From assembly GCA_947462335.1 (NCBI GenBank), contig OX381718.1, positions 43,648,281-43,712,280 of the forward strand: DNA of 64,000 nucleotides. Direction: 5' to 3'. How positions within the stretch are numbered: the first letter of the stretch is position 1; every line of letters begins with the position of its first letter. This document shows, one piece after another, positions 24,057 through 32,715 of the stretch. The notes under the pieces were generated by a model, which was given only the letters and a program-made list of their open reading frames with translations, did not search any database and was not told the DNA's origin. The stretch comes from Harmothoe impar. Lineage: Eukaryota; Annelida; Polychaeta; Phyllodocida; Polynoidae. The position numbers were made by a program, and so were the translations under genes.

Positions 24057-25193
24057 CTACGTTATTTTTTTGACGGGGATCCACTCGTTGAACTTGTCGT
24101 CGTAACCTAACCAACGTACGAAAGCTAACTCTTTACCGTCGACGGTCTTGCGGCGCAACACCTCGTCTATCAGGTAGTTGTTGTCGTAACGACTCTTGTA
24201 CACCTTCTGAACCTCTTCCGGGTAGAAGACGCCTTTTATCTCCTCGCCCTTGTCGTCTTTCAGCTCGAACCCTCTGCTTCCCAACGTCTTAGCAACGTCG
24301 ACCACTTCCTCGCGCCAGTTTCCCTCGTACCCTTTGTCGAAGGCGCCTTTAGTTCTCAACATCCTCACTCTGTCACCCGGAGCGATGACGTCGACGGCGG
24401 ACGTCTTTGTTTTTTTCTTCTTTTTCCATATTTCGTCGATTTGTTTGTTAGTTGGGAGATCTTGTCGGTAGAAAACTGTTTCGCTGTTTTCCGAGCTGAC
24501 TTGAGCCGGCGCCATTTTCAACGTCTTGTGGTGAGTGCGATTGTAAGAAGACACTACATGGTGCAGTACGTCTACGTAGCGATACGTGCGCTTGTGTGTG
24601 AAATAACGCCACAGCTTCTCCTTCAGACTGCGGTTCAAGCGCTCCATTAGACTAGCTTTGATGTCGTCGTTCTCGCCAGTGAAGAACTCTATGCCCTCGC
24701 TCTTCAAGTGATCTTGAAAGATCTTGTTCAAAAACTCTTTCCCCTTGTCTGTCTGAACAGTGCGCGGTTGTCTCTCGCCAGTGCCTGTCATCTCTCGGAA
24801 GGCCTCGGTGACATCAGCGCCGCTCTTGGATTTAATGGGAACGGCCCACGCGTACCTAGAGAAAACGTCGATCGCCGTCACCACGTACCGGAAGCGGTCG
24901 TTGTGAGACGCCAAAGCTTGCATGTCCATCAGATCTATCTGCCACTGCTGATCGATTGGGCCGGTTATAGTCTTGTTCCTTGCGAATTTTCTCCGAATGG
25001 GTTTATGTTTAGTGTAGGCGTCCAGCGACACTAAAGCATCTCGGATGACGGCCGGGTTCAGGTGGCGAAAATGATGTTTCTGGAGTTTAGTCACGCTAGT
25101 GAAACTGGAGGGCGCTTTGACGTCGGTATATCTAGCTACTACGCGCTTCTTTTCTTTTTCCTTCTTGGTCAGTCTCTTCACTGGTTTGCCCAT
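24057..25193 (-). CDS. retroviral-type integrase with C-terminal chromodomain
   Basis: It integrates the provirus and generates the 6-bp duplications. Domains in order: a basic N-terminus, an rve core at about residues 80-200 with the catalytic triad Asp87 (QIDLMD), Asp149 (VQTDKGKEF) and Glu184 (LMERLNRSLKE), and a C-terminal chromodomain at about 338-378 (LIDEVLRRK, VRWLGYDDKFNEWIP). Asp149 to Glu184 keeps the D,D(34-35)E spacing. The ATG has a strong Kozak context (CCCACCATGGGC). This is the only integrase in either element, so E2 would have to use it in trans. Confidence 0.95.
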   Translation of the reverse strand: MGKPVKRLTKKEKEKKRVVARYTDVKAPSSFTSVTKLQKHHFRHLNPAVIRDALVSLDAYTKHKPIRRKFARNKTITGPIDQQWQIDLMDMQALASHNDRFRYVVTAIDVFSRYAWAVPIKSKSGADVTEAFREMTGTGERQPRTVQTDKGKEFLNKIFQDHLKSEGIEFFTGENDDIKASLMERLNRSLKEKLWRYFTHKRTYRYVDVLHHVVSSYNRTHHKTLKMAPAQVSSENSETVFYRQDLPTNKQIDEIWKKKKKTKTSAVDVIAPGDRVRMLRTKGAFDKGYEGNWREEVVDVAKTLGSRGFELKDDKGEEIKGVFYPEEVQKVYKSRYDNNYLIDEVLRRKTVDGKELAFVRWLGYDDKFNEWIPVKKIT

Positions 25194-25414
25194 GGTGGGC
25201 CTGTTGAGGGCGTGAACGACGAGCTCGCCGCTAGGCGGTTGCGCCCTTTCCTTTTCTTACTCGCCACGCTCCTATAGGAAGTCGGAGTTTGGAAAAGTTC
25301 ACTGTCGTCCTCCTCGTCGTCAGAGGATTGATCGTCCACCTGGAGAGAAGAGTCTGCTGCTGCTACTGCTGCTGCTGCTGCTGCTGCTTCTCCTTCTTCC
25401 GAGTCGAAGCTCGG
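25178..25414 (-). other. open in-frame extension behind the TGA of the 315-codon gene
   Basis: After the TGA at 25,415-25,417 the same frame stays open for 78 codons to a TGA at 25,178. It encodes an Ala run, an acidic segment (SSDDEEDDSELFQTP) and a basic segment (SKKRKGRNR). The end overlaps the integrase start. The composition looks like a real protein tail, so the TGA is either a recent nonsense change or a readthrough stop. Confidence 0.5.
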
Positions 25415-26362
25415 TCATTTCCGACCTCTGTCAGCAAGCCGTGTGTCCAAACTTCGGCCAGGTCCGCTCGCTTTATACAGATGGTTTCCGATCAAGGAGT
25501 CTGTGGGAACTGCTTCGCGCAGCGCTTTCGTGAACGGCGAGTAGCCCGCCGGTCTGGGCGCCGTCTTCCTGAACCTGGCAGCGTCGTTCAGTAAGTCCAC
25601 TATGTTGATGCGATGCTCAGGTGGTATTCTCCGACCCGACATCTCGCGCACCGCACCGTCCTCGTTCCACTTGATCACACCGGATTTCTCCAATTGTTTG
25701 TACAGCGCCACGGTCCGGGTGCGATTCCTCTTGGGAACTTGGTTCGCCAACCGCTCGAGTAGGGACGCGCTGGCCTCTTCAGCAGACTGACGGAGGTGAG
25801 CCGGGGGCGAAGAAGAGTAGGACGAAGAGATGTTGCTGTTGTGGGGATTCGCGAGAAAAAATTGCAATCTATTCAACAACCTTCGGTATTTCAACATTTT
25901 CTCGCGCGATTCCAAAGTGGGGTCGTTCAACACTAAATCCAAGTCCCTGTAGATAAACTGTAGCACCTGGTGCAAGGCCGCGTCGGGATGAAGGGACTGT
26001 TCTGCCTGCTTGTGGTAATAGGCCATGTCGGCAGGTAGGCGGGCGGCGGTGGCAGGAGCGGAACTCTCGTTCTTTTCAGTGCGCTCATCAGGAAGAGGAG
26101 GAAGGTTTGGAGCAGTAGAAGTACTAGCAGCAGCGACTGCAGTAGTAGCAGCGCTAGTAGTAGCAGCAGCAGCGGGCACATGATGAAGTAGACCTGCTCG
26201 TGATGATTTGTAGAGCGTCTCAGGATCCACGAGCGCTAAGCGTTTGTAGTGTTGTTGCTGCTCTGAGTCCGTCATGGGGACGACGGTGGCAATGACGCTG
26301 GTGGTGGCGGTAGTGGTGGTGGTGGTGCTGTCGGCGAGTAGGTGACGAATGAGGTGTCTCAT
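25415..26362 (-). CDS. conserved-position Polinton protein, function unknown (315 aa)
   Basis: The ATG overlaps the stop of the preceding gene (ATGA). The N-terminal third is Thr/Ala-rich low complexity around an ALVDPETLYKS motif. A middle helix-rich part includes LESREKMLKYRRLLNRLQFF, and a folded-looking C-terminal part (about 215-300) includes NIVDLLNDAARF and DSLIGNHLY. Placement between the ATPase block and integrase, plus the LDPE-like motif, resembles a recurrent Polinton protein of unknown role. The assignment is tentative. An open extension follows the stop codon. Confidence 0.65.
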   Translation of the reverse strand: MRHLIRHLLADSTTTTTTATTSVIATVVPMTDSEQQQHYKRLALVDPETLYKSSRAGLLHHVPAAAATTSAATTAVAAASTSTAPNLPPLPDERTEKNESSAPATAARLPADMAYYHKQAEQSLHPDAALHQVLQFIYRDLDLVLNDPTLESREKMLKYRRLLNRLQFFLANPHNSNISSSYSSSPPAHLRQSAEEASASLLERLANQVPKRNRTRTVALYKQLEKSGVIKWNEDGAVREMSGRRIPPEHRINIVDLLNDAARFRKTAPRPAGYSPFTKALREAVPTDSLIGNHLYKASGPGRSLDTRLADRGRK

Positions 26363-26691
26363 ATACGGAGAATGCTCTTTATAAGCGGTAAGGCCATCCC
26401 TATGAGAGCCGGAATGAGGAAACCTCCCTCTTGTACCAAGACGCGTCTCTTTTTTTTGATGGGCGTAGATTTTTTGCCGACCTCCCTCAACACGTCAGCC
26501 GATTCTCGAAGCTTGTCCAGTTGTTTGTCGCTGAGCGGGATGTTCCCTACCAGTAAATTGTGACAGATCTCACTCAACGCTGCGATCAGATCGTCGCTTC
26601 CAGAGTCTATTAGATGCGAGCAGTCCTTTGGCGAGCACTTAGCTAAGTGCTTGAGAGTACCAAAGTGTCTTTCGAGTAGATGAGAAGACAT
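26359..26691 (-). CDS. small Polinton virion protein with hydrophobic C-terminus (110 aa)
   Basis: Residues 1-70 are helical and charged. KKKRRVLVQEGGFLIPAL at 80-96 begins a hydrophobic tail to residue 108. A basic stretch followed by a QKGGFL-like motif and a membrane-active tail is a pattern I recall from a short protein encoded beside the ATPase in many Polintons; a membrane-lytic or scaffold role is inferred. The ATG follows the ATPase stop by six bases behind a short A tract. The stop overlaps the next ATG, suggesting coupled translation. Confidence 0.75.
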   Translation of the reverse strand: MSSHLLERHFGTLKHLAKCSPKDCSHLIDSGSDDLIAALSEICHNLLVGNIPLSDKQLDKLRESADVLREVGKKSTPIKKKRRVLVQEGGFLIPALIGMALPLIKSILRI

Positions 26692-26697
26692 TTTTTG

Positions 26698-27417
26698 CTA
26701 CTGCTTTCTCTTGTTCTTTTTTTTGTCTAGCGGTACGAACACTAGCTGAGAGTGTATGGACGTCAAAGAGGAGCGTATTCTCAGATCGTCAGGTGTTGAC
26801 TGCTTGAAGTCCAGAAGGAGGTATGAGTGAGGTCGCTTGAGTTCATGGGTAAATATACTAGAGAGGGCCGCCGCGTTGGACGGAAACACCTGGCGAGACA
26901 GACTAGCTATTTGCCCCATGTCGTGCGGGTTCTTGAAAACGATCATGTAGTGAGCGTTCAGACTCATAGTTCGAAAGTCGGGTGATTTCTGGAATAGGTT
27001 CTGAGTGATGTATATGACGCTCACGTTCCAGTGATGCGAGTATTTAGTAAAGATGTCGGCTACCACTTGCTGATTGGAACTGCTCATCAGATCGTCCAAT
27101 ATCAGTAGAGTGTGGGGTCGTAAGGCGTCTTCTGCTACTTCCACGTCTCCCGCTATAGTCTCTTTGCTAGGAAGACCTTCTCTGAATTCCACACCGTACT
27201 GATTTTGCATTTTTTCAAACAGAGGTTGCCACTCGCCGTAATGGTAAAAAGTCTTTTCCACCGGCGGCGTGACCAAATTGTTCACGTCGCTCAGAAATTG
27301 ATCCACCAAGCGCGATTTTCCACAACCCGACGGACCGCTAATGATACAACTAAAGGGTCCTTGTAGTCGAGCGTCGAATTGAATTTCTGTGAAAAGTTTG
27401 CTTCTACTGCTCGACAT
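26698..27417 (-). CDS. FtsK/HerA-type genome-packaging ATPase
   Basis: It pumps the genome into preformed capsids. Numbered from the ATG at 27,415-27,417 (239 aa): Walker A GPSGCGKS at 28-35, Walker B LLILDDL at 104-110 and a TQN sensor-like motif at 138-140. The length fits Polinton A32-like ATPases. A longer reading would need a GTG and a lysine run encoded by the A tract immediately upstream, so I chose this ATG. Confidence 0.92.
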   Translation of the reverse strand: MSSSRSKLFTEIQFDARLQGPFSCIISGPSGCGKSRLVDQFLSDVNNLVTPPVEKTFYHYGEWQPLFEKMQNQYGVEFREGLPSKETIAGDVEVAEDALRPHTLLILDDLMSSSNQQVVADIFTKYSHHWNVSVIYITQNLFQKSPDFRTMSLNAHYMIVFKNPHDMGQIASLSRQVFPSNAAALSSIFTHELKRPHSYLLLDFKQSTPDDLRIRSSLTSIHSQLVFVPLDKKKNKRKQ

Positions 27418-27589
27418 TTTTTTTTTTTTTTTTTTTTTCAGCACGCGTGAGAGAGCGGTTGTGTGTCTGACTGTCTGCTGTGTTTCTCACTCGAACGGTC
27501 GGTAGTGAATGGTTGTGGAGAAAAGTCCGCCGACTTTTTTATTGATTCCGGCCGGTGTCACAGTAGCGGCGGCAGAAGTGTCTTTTTTT

Positions 27590-27785
27590 TTCTTTTTATT
27601 TTTTGCGATAAAATTCTATTTTCACTCAATAGGCATAAATGTTTTGTATCAGACTCCAGAGGAGTCTAATACAAATATTTATTTTTTTGAAAAAAAGAAG
27701 AGGGAGAGGAGGAAGAGGAGGAGGAGGAGGAGGAGGAGGAGGAGGAGGAGGAGATTAATTTTTTTTTTTTTTTTTTTTGGATCAT
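27590..27785. repeat. A/T-rich and AGG-repeat spacer inside E1
   Basis: It holds an (AGG)n tract near 27,700-27,750 and T runs at 27,759-27,778. It probably contains transcript ends, since TTTATT (AATAAA on the minus strand) occurs near 27,680. No gene. Confidence 0.6.
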
Positions 27786-28436
27786 TTAGGCAAAGCTCGT
27801 CGCTTTGCCGCTTTTTTTTCTATTTCTGTGTTGTGACACGATCGTCTCGAAAAAGCAATAAGGCGTGTGAGCGCGGCGGTGACAAATACATATTGGAGCG
27901 TATGGTTTAAAATAGTGCGTCCCTATCTTCTTCAATTCGGCTGCGTTGCAATATGCGGGATAACAAGTGACAACGTCGAAACGTTTAGAGACCGTGTTCA
28001 CGTCGGCCACAACGCGCGCCCACCGAGTGGGAGCTGCAGTCGCTCCCAAGAAACCGATCGGCTTGTCGAATCGTTTCATAGCACTTATTCTCACTTTATA
28101 AGAGGAGGCAGGGTGAGGAGAGTAGCAGCGCTCTTTCTTTTCATGAAACGCCCAACGAGTGGGGGCGCTGAGAGCGGCTGTTATGCAATGGTAGAGTAAA
28201 TACTGTTCTGAGAAGACGGCTCTCGGCCATGTCGCTACGTTTTCCTTTTCCGCTCTTGTATAACGACGATGGCGCTCAGCTTTGCATTTCTCGAGAATTC
28301 GGTACGCTTCAAGAGATGCGTGAACCTCAACTACGTGACGCTCTCTCCTTTGAGATAAAAAAATAGCCGGGCAGTTGAGGAGGGCCCTTTGTTCGCGCGA
28401 CCGTCTTTTAGAAACTCGCGCCCTCTGCAGCGCCAT
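27786..28436 (-). CDS. unknown E1 leftward first gene (216 aa)
   Basis: The first gene of the leftward set, about 240 nt behind a TATAAAAG box at 28,673. It is Arg/Lys-rich, with a duplicated APTRWA motif (about residues 90 and 134) and Cys/His residues clustered near the C-terminus (CYPAYC and CICHRRAH). A zinc-binding fold is possible. I recognise no family. Its position just inside the common region suggests an early or regulatory protein. Confidence 0.6.
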   Translation of the reverse strand: MALQRARVSKRRSREQRALLNCPAIFLSQRRERHVVEVHASLEAYRILEKCKAERHRRYTRAEKENVATWPRAVFSEQYLLYHCITAALSAPTRWAFHEKKERCYSPHPASSYKVRISAMKRFDKPIGFLGATAAPTRWARVVADVNTVSKRFDVVTCYPAYCNAAELKKIGTHYFKPYAPICICHRRAHTPYCFFETIVSQHRNRKKSGKATSFA

Positions 28437-28672
28437 ATTTCTTTCCTCCGAAACAAAAAAGACTGAGTGAAAATAAAAATTTTAAAAAACAAAAAGCTCA
28501 AAGAAAAAAAAAAAAAAAAAAAAAAAAAAAGCAATAAGCAGACTCAGCTCGAAATTCCCTGCCGGCGTGATGGCGGTGACTGCAGGCGGTGGCGGCGGTC
28601 GGCTGGCGATGGGCGGTGGCGGTGTCGGCGGCGATGGTAGAAGGGTGTGTGGAAAGAGAGACGCATCTCAGT

Positions 28673-28680
28673 CTTTTATA
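28673..28680 (-). promoter_or_regulatory. TATA box for E1 leftward genes
   Basis: TATAAAAG on the minus strand, upstream of the 216-aa gene. The leader between it and the ATG contains GCC/ACC-rich triplets and a ~30-base A run. Confidence 0.5.
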
Positions 28681-28699
28681 GGAGCGGCGAGTCTGACAT

Positions 28700-29100
28700 T
28701 TTCAGCTGTCGCATGCTGACCTGCTGCTATCATAAGAGAAACAAAAGCCCTAATCACGCTTTTCAGCTGGATCCTTCCACCCCGCAAGACATGGATCCAG
28801 ATGGGAAGGTGGTTTAAAATTAAATCCGTGTACCGACTGTCATACAATAGAGTAATTAGTTGAACGCGTGTTACCTGTATAAAGGATTAGCGGGTCATGG
28901 GCTCAGCGTGTGTATAGAAAAACAACTACAGGTAGCGTGAACAAAGCGACCCCCTCCCTTTCTGTCACTCTGTCTGTGACTAGAGGGTGCGCGTGTGGTA
29001 AGCGGCTTAAATCTAAAGAAAAACAAATCACCCTCTCCTGTCGTCAGCAGTCAGCCGGCCGGCGGCTGGAAAATGCGATTAGAGGGATGATGAGCCGCGT
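28700..29100. promoter_or_regulatory. E1 copy of the common control region
   Basis: A divergent intergenic region homologous to 38,995-39,520 of E2. Shared blocks in the same order: AGAGAAACAAAAG, TTTTCAGCTGGATCC, ACTGTCAT, CAACGCG, TGTATAAAGGATTA, GTGTGTATA, AACTACAGG, AGCGTG, ACCCCCT, TGTCTGTGA, GGTGAGC/GGTAAGC-like, AAATCACC, CTCCTG and GCCGGCCGGCGG. No open frame is conserved between the two copies, so it acts as DNA: bidirectional promoter, and perhaps replication or packaging signal. Confidence 0.85.
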
Positions 29101-29182
29101 AGTAAGCGACTTAAGGCTGATCTAAAGACCTGCCGTGAGGGGGCAGCTGGCCGGTGGCTTGAAAAAAAGGGGGGAGTAAGGG

Positions 29183-29190
29183 TATATAAG
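29183..29190 (+). promoter_or_regulatory. TATA box for E1 rightward gene
   Basis: TATATAAG on the plus strand, 114 nt before the ATG of the Ala-rich gene. The leader includes an (ACT/ACC)n stretch. Confidence 0.5.
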
Positions 29191-29231
29191 GGGGAGTGAA
29201 ACCGTATTCGGCATCGTCGTCATCGTTCACG

Positions 29232-29276
<45 letters not shown>

Positions 29277-29303
29277 GCACCGCGCCTCAATTTGCAGATC
29301 CCC

Positions 29304-29939
29304 ATGATGGAAAGTTGCTACCGTGACATGAAGCGGAATGACGAAGCGGCGCGCGAATGTGAAGCTGATGCTGTAGCCTCTGCTACTGCTGCTGCTAGTG
29401 CTGCTCAGCGTGCTACTGCTGCATTTACTGCGGCTGTTAGTGACGCTGGTTGTGATGACGTTGTTGTTGTTGCCGCTGCGGCTGTGACTGCTGCTGTTGC
29501 TGCCGCCGATGCAGCTACTCATGCCACCGATGCCGACGCTGCTGCTGCTGATGCTGTTGCGGCTGCCGATGTCGCCGCTGATAACGCTGCTAGTGCCCGC
29601 TCTGCCACCCTTGCTACTGTCGCTGCTGCTGTTGTTGCTAATGCTCACGCTACTGCTGCTACAGCTGCTGCTACTGCTGCTACCGCTGCTGCCGAGGCTG
29701 CTGCCGCTGCTGCCGATGCTGCTGCCGATGCTGCCGATGCTGCTGATGCTGCTGATGTTAGCAGTCGCGTCGACAAAGAATCGTCATTTGTCACTCTTAA
29801 ACCTCCAGTTGAACGCGCGACGAGTAGTAGGGCTACCAACGCGACGGCCGGATGGTGCAACTGGTGTCGTCGCTTCTGCTCGTGCGCTTGCTTTTCTTCC
29901 AGTCCTACCTGCTGCTGCTACGGTATGATAGTGTTATAG
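29304..29939 (+). CDS. Ala-rich rightward E1 protein (211 aa)
   Basis: It starts at an ATGATG pair (29,304); the frame is open upstream only through a GTG. The short N-terminus (CYRDMKRNDEAARECE) is charged. About residues 25-150 are an Ala/Asp/Thr low-complexity region encoded by GCT-rich triplets, which may be an extended helix. The C-terminal 60 residues are distinct and Cys-rich (NWCRRFCSCACF). No family was recognised. It occupies the same place as the death-domain gene of E2, so it may be a host-interaction gene. Confidence 0.5.
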   Translation: MMESCYRDMKRNDEAARECEADAVASATAAASAAQRATAAFTAAVSDAGCDDVVVVAAAAVTAAVAAADAATHATDADAAAADAVAAADVAADNAASARSATLATVAAAVVANAHATAATAAATAATAAAEAAAAAADAAADAADAADAADVSSRVDKESSFVTLKPPVERATSSRATNATAGWCNWCRRFCSCACFSSSPTCCCYGMIVL

Positions 29940-30026
29940 TGTTTGAATGAGAACGCGCGTAGTTACACATAGACGCTGTAACAGATGTGCTTTTTTTTGA
30001 AAATATAATTTTAACATAACATGGAA

Positions 30027-30447
30027 CTTGTTGTGTTTATTTTCTATATATAAGTTGTTTGTTTACAAACAGTCACGTGTCACGTGGTGTTGTTTACAAA
30101 CAAGAGAGCCACGTGGTGTTGTTTACAAACAAAACCCTAAGTAGGTCACGTTACCCTAGTTACCAGAATGCCGGCTTCTGATTGGCTGAGCCTAAGTAGG
30201 TCACGTGACGTAAGTAAGTCACGTTACCATGGTTACCAGAATGCCGGCCTCTGATTGGCTGAGAACTTCTAAGTAGGTCAGTAGGTCACCCAGAATGCTG
30301 GCTTCTGATTGGCTGAGAGCCCTAAGTAGGTCACGTTACCATGGCAACGGGTCACGTGACCAAATGGCGGCCTCTGATTGGCTGCATATCGATTGAGTAA
30401 TAAACAGTAGTTAACTATAGTCCCGTTCCGATACATACTATACTACT
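30027..30447 (-). repeat. E1 right TIR
   Basis: The inverted partner of 19,914-20,354, with only scattered single-base differences and one small indel. This points to a recent insertion or gene conversion. Confidence 0.95.
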
Positions 30448-30450
30448 TAT

Positions 30451-30674
30451 GTGCCTCTACATGGGTAAAATTCGACACGGGCGACACGGCCCCTTTAAAA
30501 GTCGACACGTGCGACACGGCCTCTTTAAAGATCGACGGACACAGATAAAATTCGACCCACAGGGATTTTTCTCTAAATTCTTATATAGCTAAAAATCGAC
30601 CCAGCGACACGCTCCTTTGGCTAAAAATCGACACGCCGACATGGTCAGAAGTTCGGGTACCCATGTAGAGGCAC
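30451..30674. mobile_element. 224-bp MITE with GTGCCTCTACATGGGTA ends (copy 1)
   Basis: The ends are inverted repeats of GTGCCTCTACATGGGTA. The interior is made of CGACACGG and AAAATCGAC motifs. Its 6-bp duplication ATCTAT is now split by E1: the left copy is at 19,905-19,910, the right at 30,675-30,680. A second copy lies in an HPGD intron at 53,251. Confidence 0.9.
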
Positions 30675-30849
30675 ATCTATGTCTTTTGGCCCCGCCCCCA
30701 CCTTTTTGGTTTGTAAATGCTAACAATTTATATTGATTCCTGTATTTAATCATTTTGGTCATTTGCCAACAAATTGACGTTCGAATGCAAAACTTATTTT
30801 TATAATCTCTGGTGGCATGCCCTTAATACTTCCTACAGCTTTCACAGCT

Positions 30850-31180
30850 TGCCGCTTCTTACAGTTGGAATCGTCCACCCTTCTGAACTCCATCGGGTTT
30901 GGCAAATGCCATCTCAACAGCTGTAAGACTACGCGAGGTATTGCAATTTAAGACTGCACAAGGTGTGAATGTCCAGGCACTTTGGTGAGTTTGTCCAGTT
31001 GGCCCCCGCACCCCAACCCTCAGCGTTTCCTGCGCGTTCCCCGAGCGTCTATTGTGCCGCGTCCCGCCGACCAGAAAGAATGGATCTTCCACTGCCATCT
31101 TTTTCTCTGCGTCTGAACGTCGTCCGCCCATGCACCACTGCCGCCGCCTCCCTTTGTATCTAATATCTCTTGCCGCCGTG
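30850..31180 (-). other. CpG-rich patch with a 90-codon open frame
   Basis: Host DNA between the two proviruses. A CpG-rich segment at 31,000-31,180 overlaps a minus-strand frame (30,859-31,131) of charged, non-repetitive composition. It might be a first exon with its promoter, but no partner exon or family was recognised. Confidence 0.25.
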
Positions 31181-31382
31181 ATATGAATGGGCCTGGATGG
31201 GGAAAAGGGGACTGTTAGAAAAGCTATAGACGGGGAGGCAGTGATGATATGGGCTGTCTGTTTTCAAAGTATAGCTAGTTTTTTGGCGATGAAAAGCTTG
31301 GGATCGAGTCCTCAATTTAACGTTTAAGTCTACGTTTTATGCTTGAATACAATAGGTATTTGTAGCTATAGACTATAGTGTA

Positions 31383-31745
31383 CCCAGCAAATTCGGGTCA
31401 TCATGATCCATGTTTGGTGATCCATAGTGAGTGGATTTTGAGTGATAACGCACTGTGTCATCTTGAGTCATCTTCTGTCAACTCTCACTTAACATGGCCC
31501 ATCATCACCAATGCCTCACACATGATTCTCACTCACTGAGTGAGTATGGGCCACACATTGTCAGCTCTCACTCAGCATGGCCAGTCATCACCCATGTTGC
31601 CAGCATGGTCCTCACTCACTGCTTGACTATGCACCATTCACTGTCAGGTCTCACTCAGCATGAAAAGTCATCACCCATGTTGCCAACATGGTTCTCACTC
31701 ACTGTGTGACTATGCGCCATCCCATGTCAACTCTCACTCATGATA
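31383..31745. mobile_element. left arm of a CCCAGCAAA-ended element interrupted by E2
   Basis: It starts CCCAGCAAATTCGGGTCA and is packed with TCTCACTCA-CATGG-TCATCACCCATG repeats of about 95-120 bp. The matching right arm ends in ATTTGCTGGG at 43,070, on the other side of E2. Confidence 0.7.
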
Positions 31746-31751
31746 GAGATC

Positions 31752-32179
31752 AGTAGTATAGTATGTATCGGAACGGGACTATAGTTAACTACTGTTTATT
31801 ACTCAATCGACCTGCAGCCAATCAGAGGCCTCCATTTGGTCACGTGACCGGAAGTGACCTACTTAGGGGATTAGTGGTGACGTCACGTGACCTAGTTAGC
31901 CAATCAGAGGCCGCCATTTGGTCACGTGACCGGAAGTGACGTCATATGACCTACTTATGGACCGGAAGTGACGTCATATGACCTACTTAGGGGACCGGAA
32001 GTGACGTCATATGACCTAATTTAGGATCACGTGACCGGAAGTGACCTGATGAGTCACGTGACCGGAAGTGACGTCACATGACCTAATGGCCAACCGGAAG
32101 TGAGTGACCTCATTGAGGATCACGTGACCGGAAGTGACCTGATTGATCACGTGACCGGAAGAAGAAGAAGAAGAAGAAG

Positions 32180-32210
<31 letters not shown>

Positions 32211-32684
32211 GACGTCACGCGACTTAATGAAGAGATGAGCGTCTTTAAGGGGTCACGCGCTTTAAAATGTGATATTTTTTGGAGGAGGAGGAGGAGGAGG
32301 AGGAGGAGGAGGATAAGGAGAGGAGGAGGAGGAGGAGAAGGAGAGGAGGAGGAGGAGGAGGAGGAGGCGAGTCTCTTATTTTTTTCGGTAAACTAATAAA
32401 AAACACTACGATATAAGTTTGTTTTTTCATTTTTATTGTTTTACGAGCGACTGGAAGTGACTTATCGAACTAGGTAGAAGCGTTCTTTAGAGTGTATAAG
32501 GGGGGAGGGGAGGGGAGGGGAGGGGAGGGGAGGGGAGGGGAGGGGGGGAGGGGAGGGGAGGGGGGGAGGGGGGGAGGGGGGCCCCTTTAAGATGCATGGG
32601 GAGGGGGGCGCTTTTAGGATGCATGGGGCGGGTGGATCACATGACCGGAAGTGACCTGATTGATCACGTGACCGGAAGAAGAAG

Positions 32685-32715
<31 letters not shown>

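Larger units (their letters stand above)
19914..30447 (-). mobile_element. E1: complete Polinton/adintovirus-type provirus, virion and integration segment
   Basis: A 10,534-bp element begins and ends with inverted copies of AGTAGTATAGTATGTATCGG. It is flanked by a perfect 6-bp duplication TATGTG (19,908-19,913 and 30,448-30,453), the target duplication length known for Polintons. Ten leftward frames and one rightward frame fill it: packaging ATPase, protease, hexon, penton, integrase, pX-like and other proteins. There is no DNA polymerase, although known autonomous Polintons of 15-20 kb carry one. The missing polymerase is found in E2, 1.3 kb away. The element inserted exactly at the left end of a 224-bp MITE. 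Confidence 0.95.

Noticed and set aside
29196..29303. N-terminal Leu-rich extension (signal-peptide-like) of the Ala-rich E1 gene
   Set aside because: It begins with GTG, and its Leu run is a CTA repeat in the leader. The first ATG is at 29,304.
32100..32396. Arg-rich frame within the E2 left TIR, and its mirror at 41,163-41,489
   Set aside because: Encoded by GAA/GGA repeats inside inverted TIRs; repeat lengths differ between the two sides.
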